Origin: Vallitalea guaymasensis | GTDB lineage: Bacteria > Bacillota > Clostridia > Lachnospirales > Vallitaleaceae | DNA length: 64,000 nt | Direction: 5' to 3' | NCBI RefSeq assembly: GCF_018141425.1 | Contig: NZ_CP058561.1 | Location: 682,001-746,000 of the forward strand | Shown here: one piece after another, positions 63,797 through 64,000 of the stretch | How positions within the stretch are numbered: the first letter of the stretch is position 1 | Layout: each line of letters begins with the position of its first letter | Made by a program: the position numbers and the translations under genes | Notes under the pieces: generated by a model | Told to the model about the DNA's origin: nothing | What the model saw: only the letters and a program-made list of their open reading frames with translations | Database searches by the model: none

Positions 63797-64000
63797 TCAA
63801 TTAACTTCAAAACTATCAATACATTCAATTGGATTAGTACAATTCATAATCTGAGACATAATGCACATTCCTTTTGCCCCGGTTTTAATTATATCCTTTT
63901 TTTTATCACTAGTTATACCTCCTATTGCAAATACAGGTATAGATGAGATATGACATACTTCTTGCAAAAATGATATACCTCTTGGTGGAACCCCTTGTTT
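63797..64000 (-). CDS. ThiE/TenI-like protein, C-terminal part (cut by window edge)
   Basis: An open frame enters from the right edge and ends at TGA (63797-63799), giving the last 67 residues. PPRGISFLQEVCHIS, IPVFAIGGIT and the following GAKGMCIMSQIM match the phosphate-binding end of thiamine phosphate synthase (ThiE) or its regulator-like paralogue TenI. The rest, including the pyrimidine site, lies outside the window. The protein is convergent with the AraC gene, which stops 15 nt away. Confidence 0.75.
   Translation of the reverse strand, partial: KQGVPPRGISFLQEVCHISSIPVFAIGGITSDKKKDIIKTGAKGMCIMSQIMNCTNPIECIDSFEVN

Overview
The window is AT-rich DNA from a low-GC Gram-positive, almost certainly a spore-forming member of the Clostridia. 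The support is strong AGGAGG-type ribosome sites, many ATGA or longer start/stop overlaps, S-layer-homology (SLH) surface proteins, lipobox-type binding proteins, a Spo0E-like protein, and Clostridia-style AraC, XRE and GntR regulators. I cannot name a species. No rRNA, tRNA or CRISPR array was seen.

Layout. 1-5801: a truncated AraC regulator divergent from two fused ABC half-transporters and a MATE exporter. 5866-6280: two inverted copies of a structured repeat between convergent genes. 6308-8719: a PfkB sugar kinase and an IS110-family element with a structured leader that may be its bridge RNA. 8925-13973: a Nik/Cnt-type ABC importer with a Fur box. 14276-17569: a Crp/Fnr regulator and a NitT/TauT-type ABC importer, again with a Fur box. 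17638-24525: esterase, Spo0E-like protein, two XRE regulators, chemoreceptor, arsenate reductase, and a GntR-ABC-permease operon. 24617-29580: a LacI-controlled set of two Gfo/Idh/MocA dehydrogenases and two TIM-barrel isomerases. 29672-31582: a YibE/F pair. 31981-46631: a six-gene operon behind a cobalamin riboswitch. 46830-56769: a second Nik/Cnt-type importer, two ABC half-transporters and a Fur-boxed AraC regulator. 56883-58723: GntR and LrgAB. 58837-64000: an M23 peptidase, a GH2 glycosidase with its AraC regulator, and the end of a ThiE-like gene.

Two systems stand out. The first is the 14 kb riboswitch operon. It encodes three exported proteins and one membrane-tethered protein, with alpha/alpha-toroid, DUF4430 (transcobalamin C-terminal-like) and SLH modules, followed by an EcfT and a single polypeptide fusing two ECF ATPases to an S-component-like membrane domain. 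I read it as a bacterial intrinsic-factor/transcobalamin-like surface capture system feeding an ECF vitamin B12 importer. The second is an iron-type regulon spread over the window: three good Fur boxes and one weak one sit at two AraC/ABC modules, one Nik/Cnt-type importer operon and a NitT/TauT-type operon, which suggests metallophore traffic.

Two repeat families have stems that differ in sequence between copies but stay complementary within each copy, which implies selection on structure.
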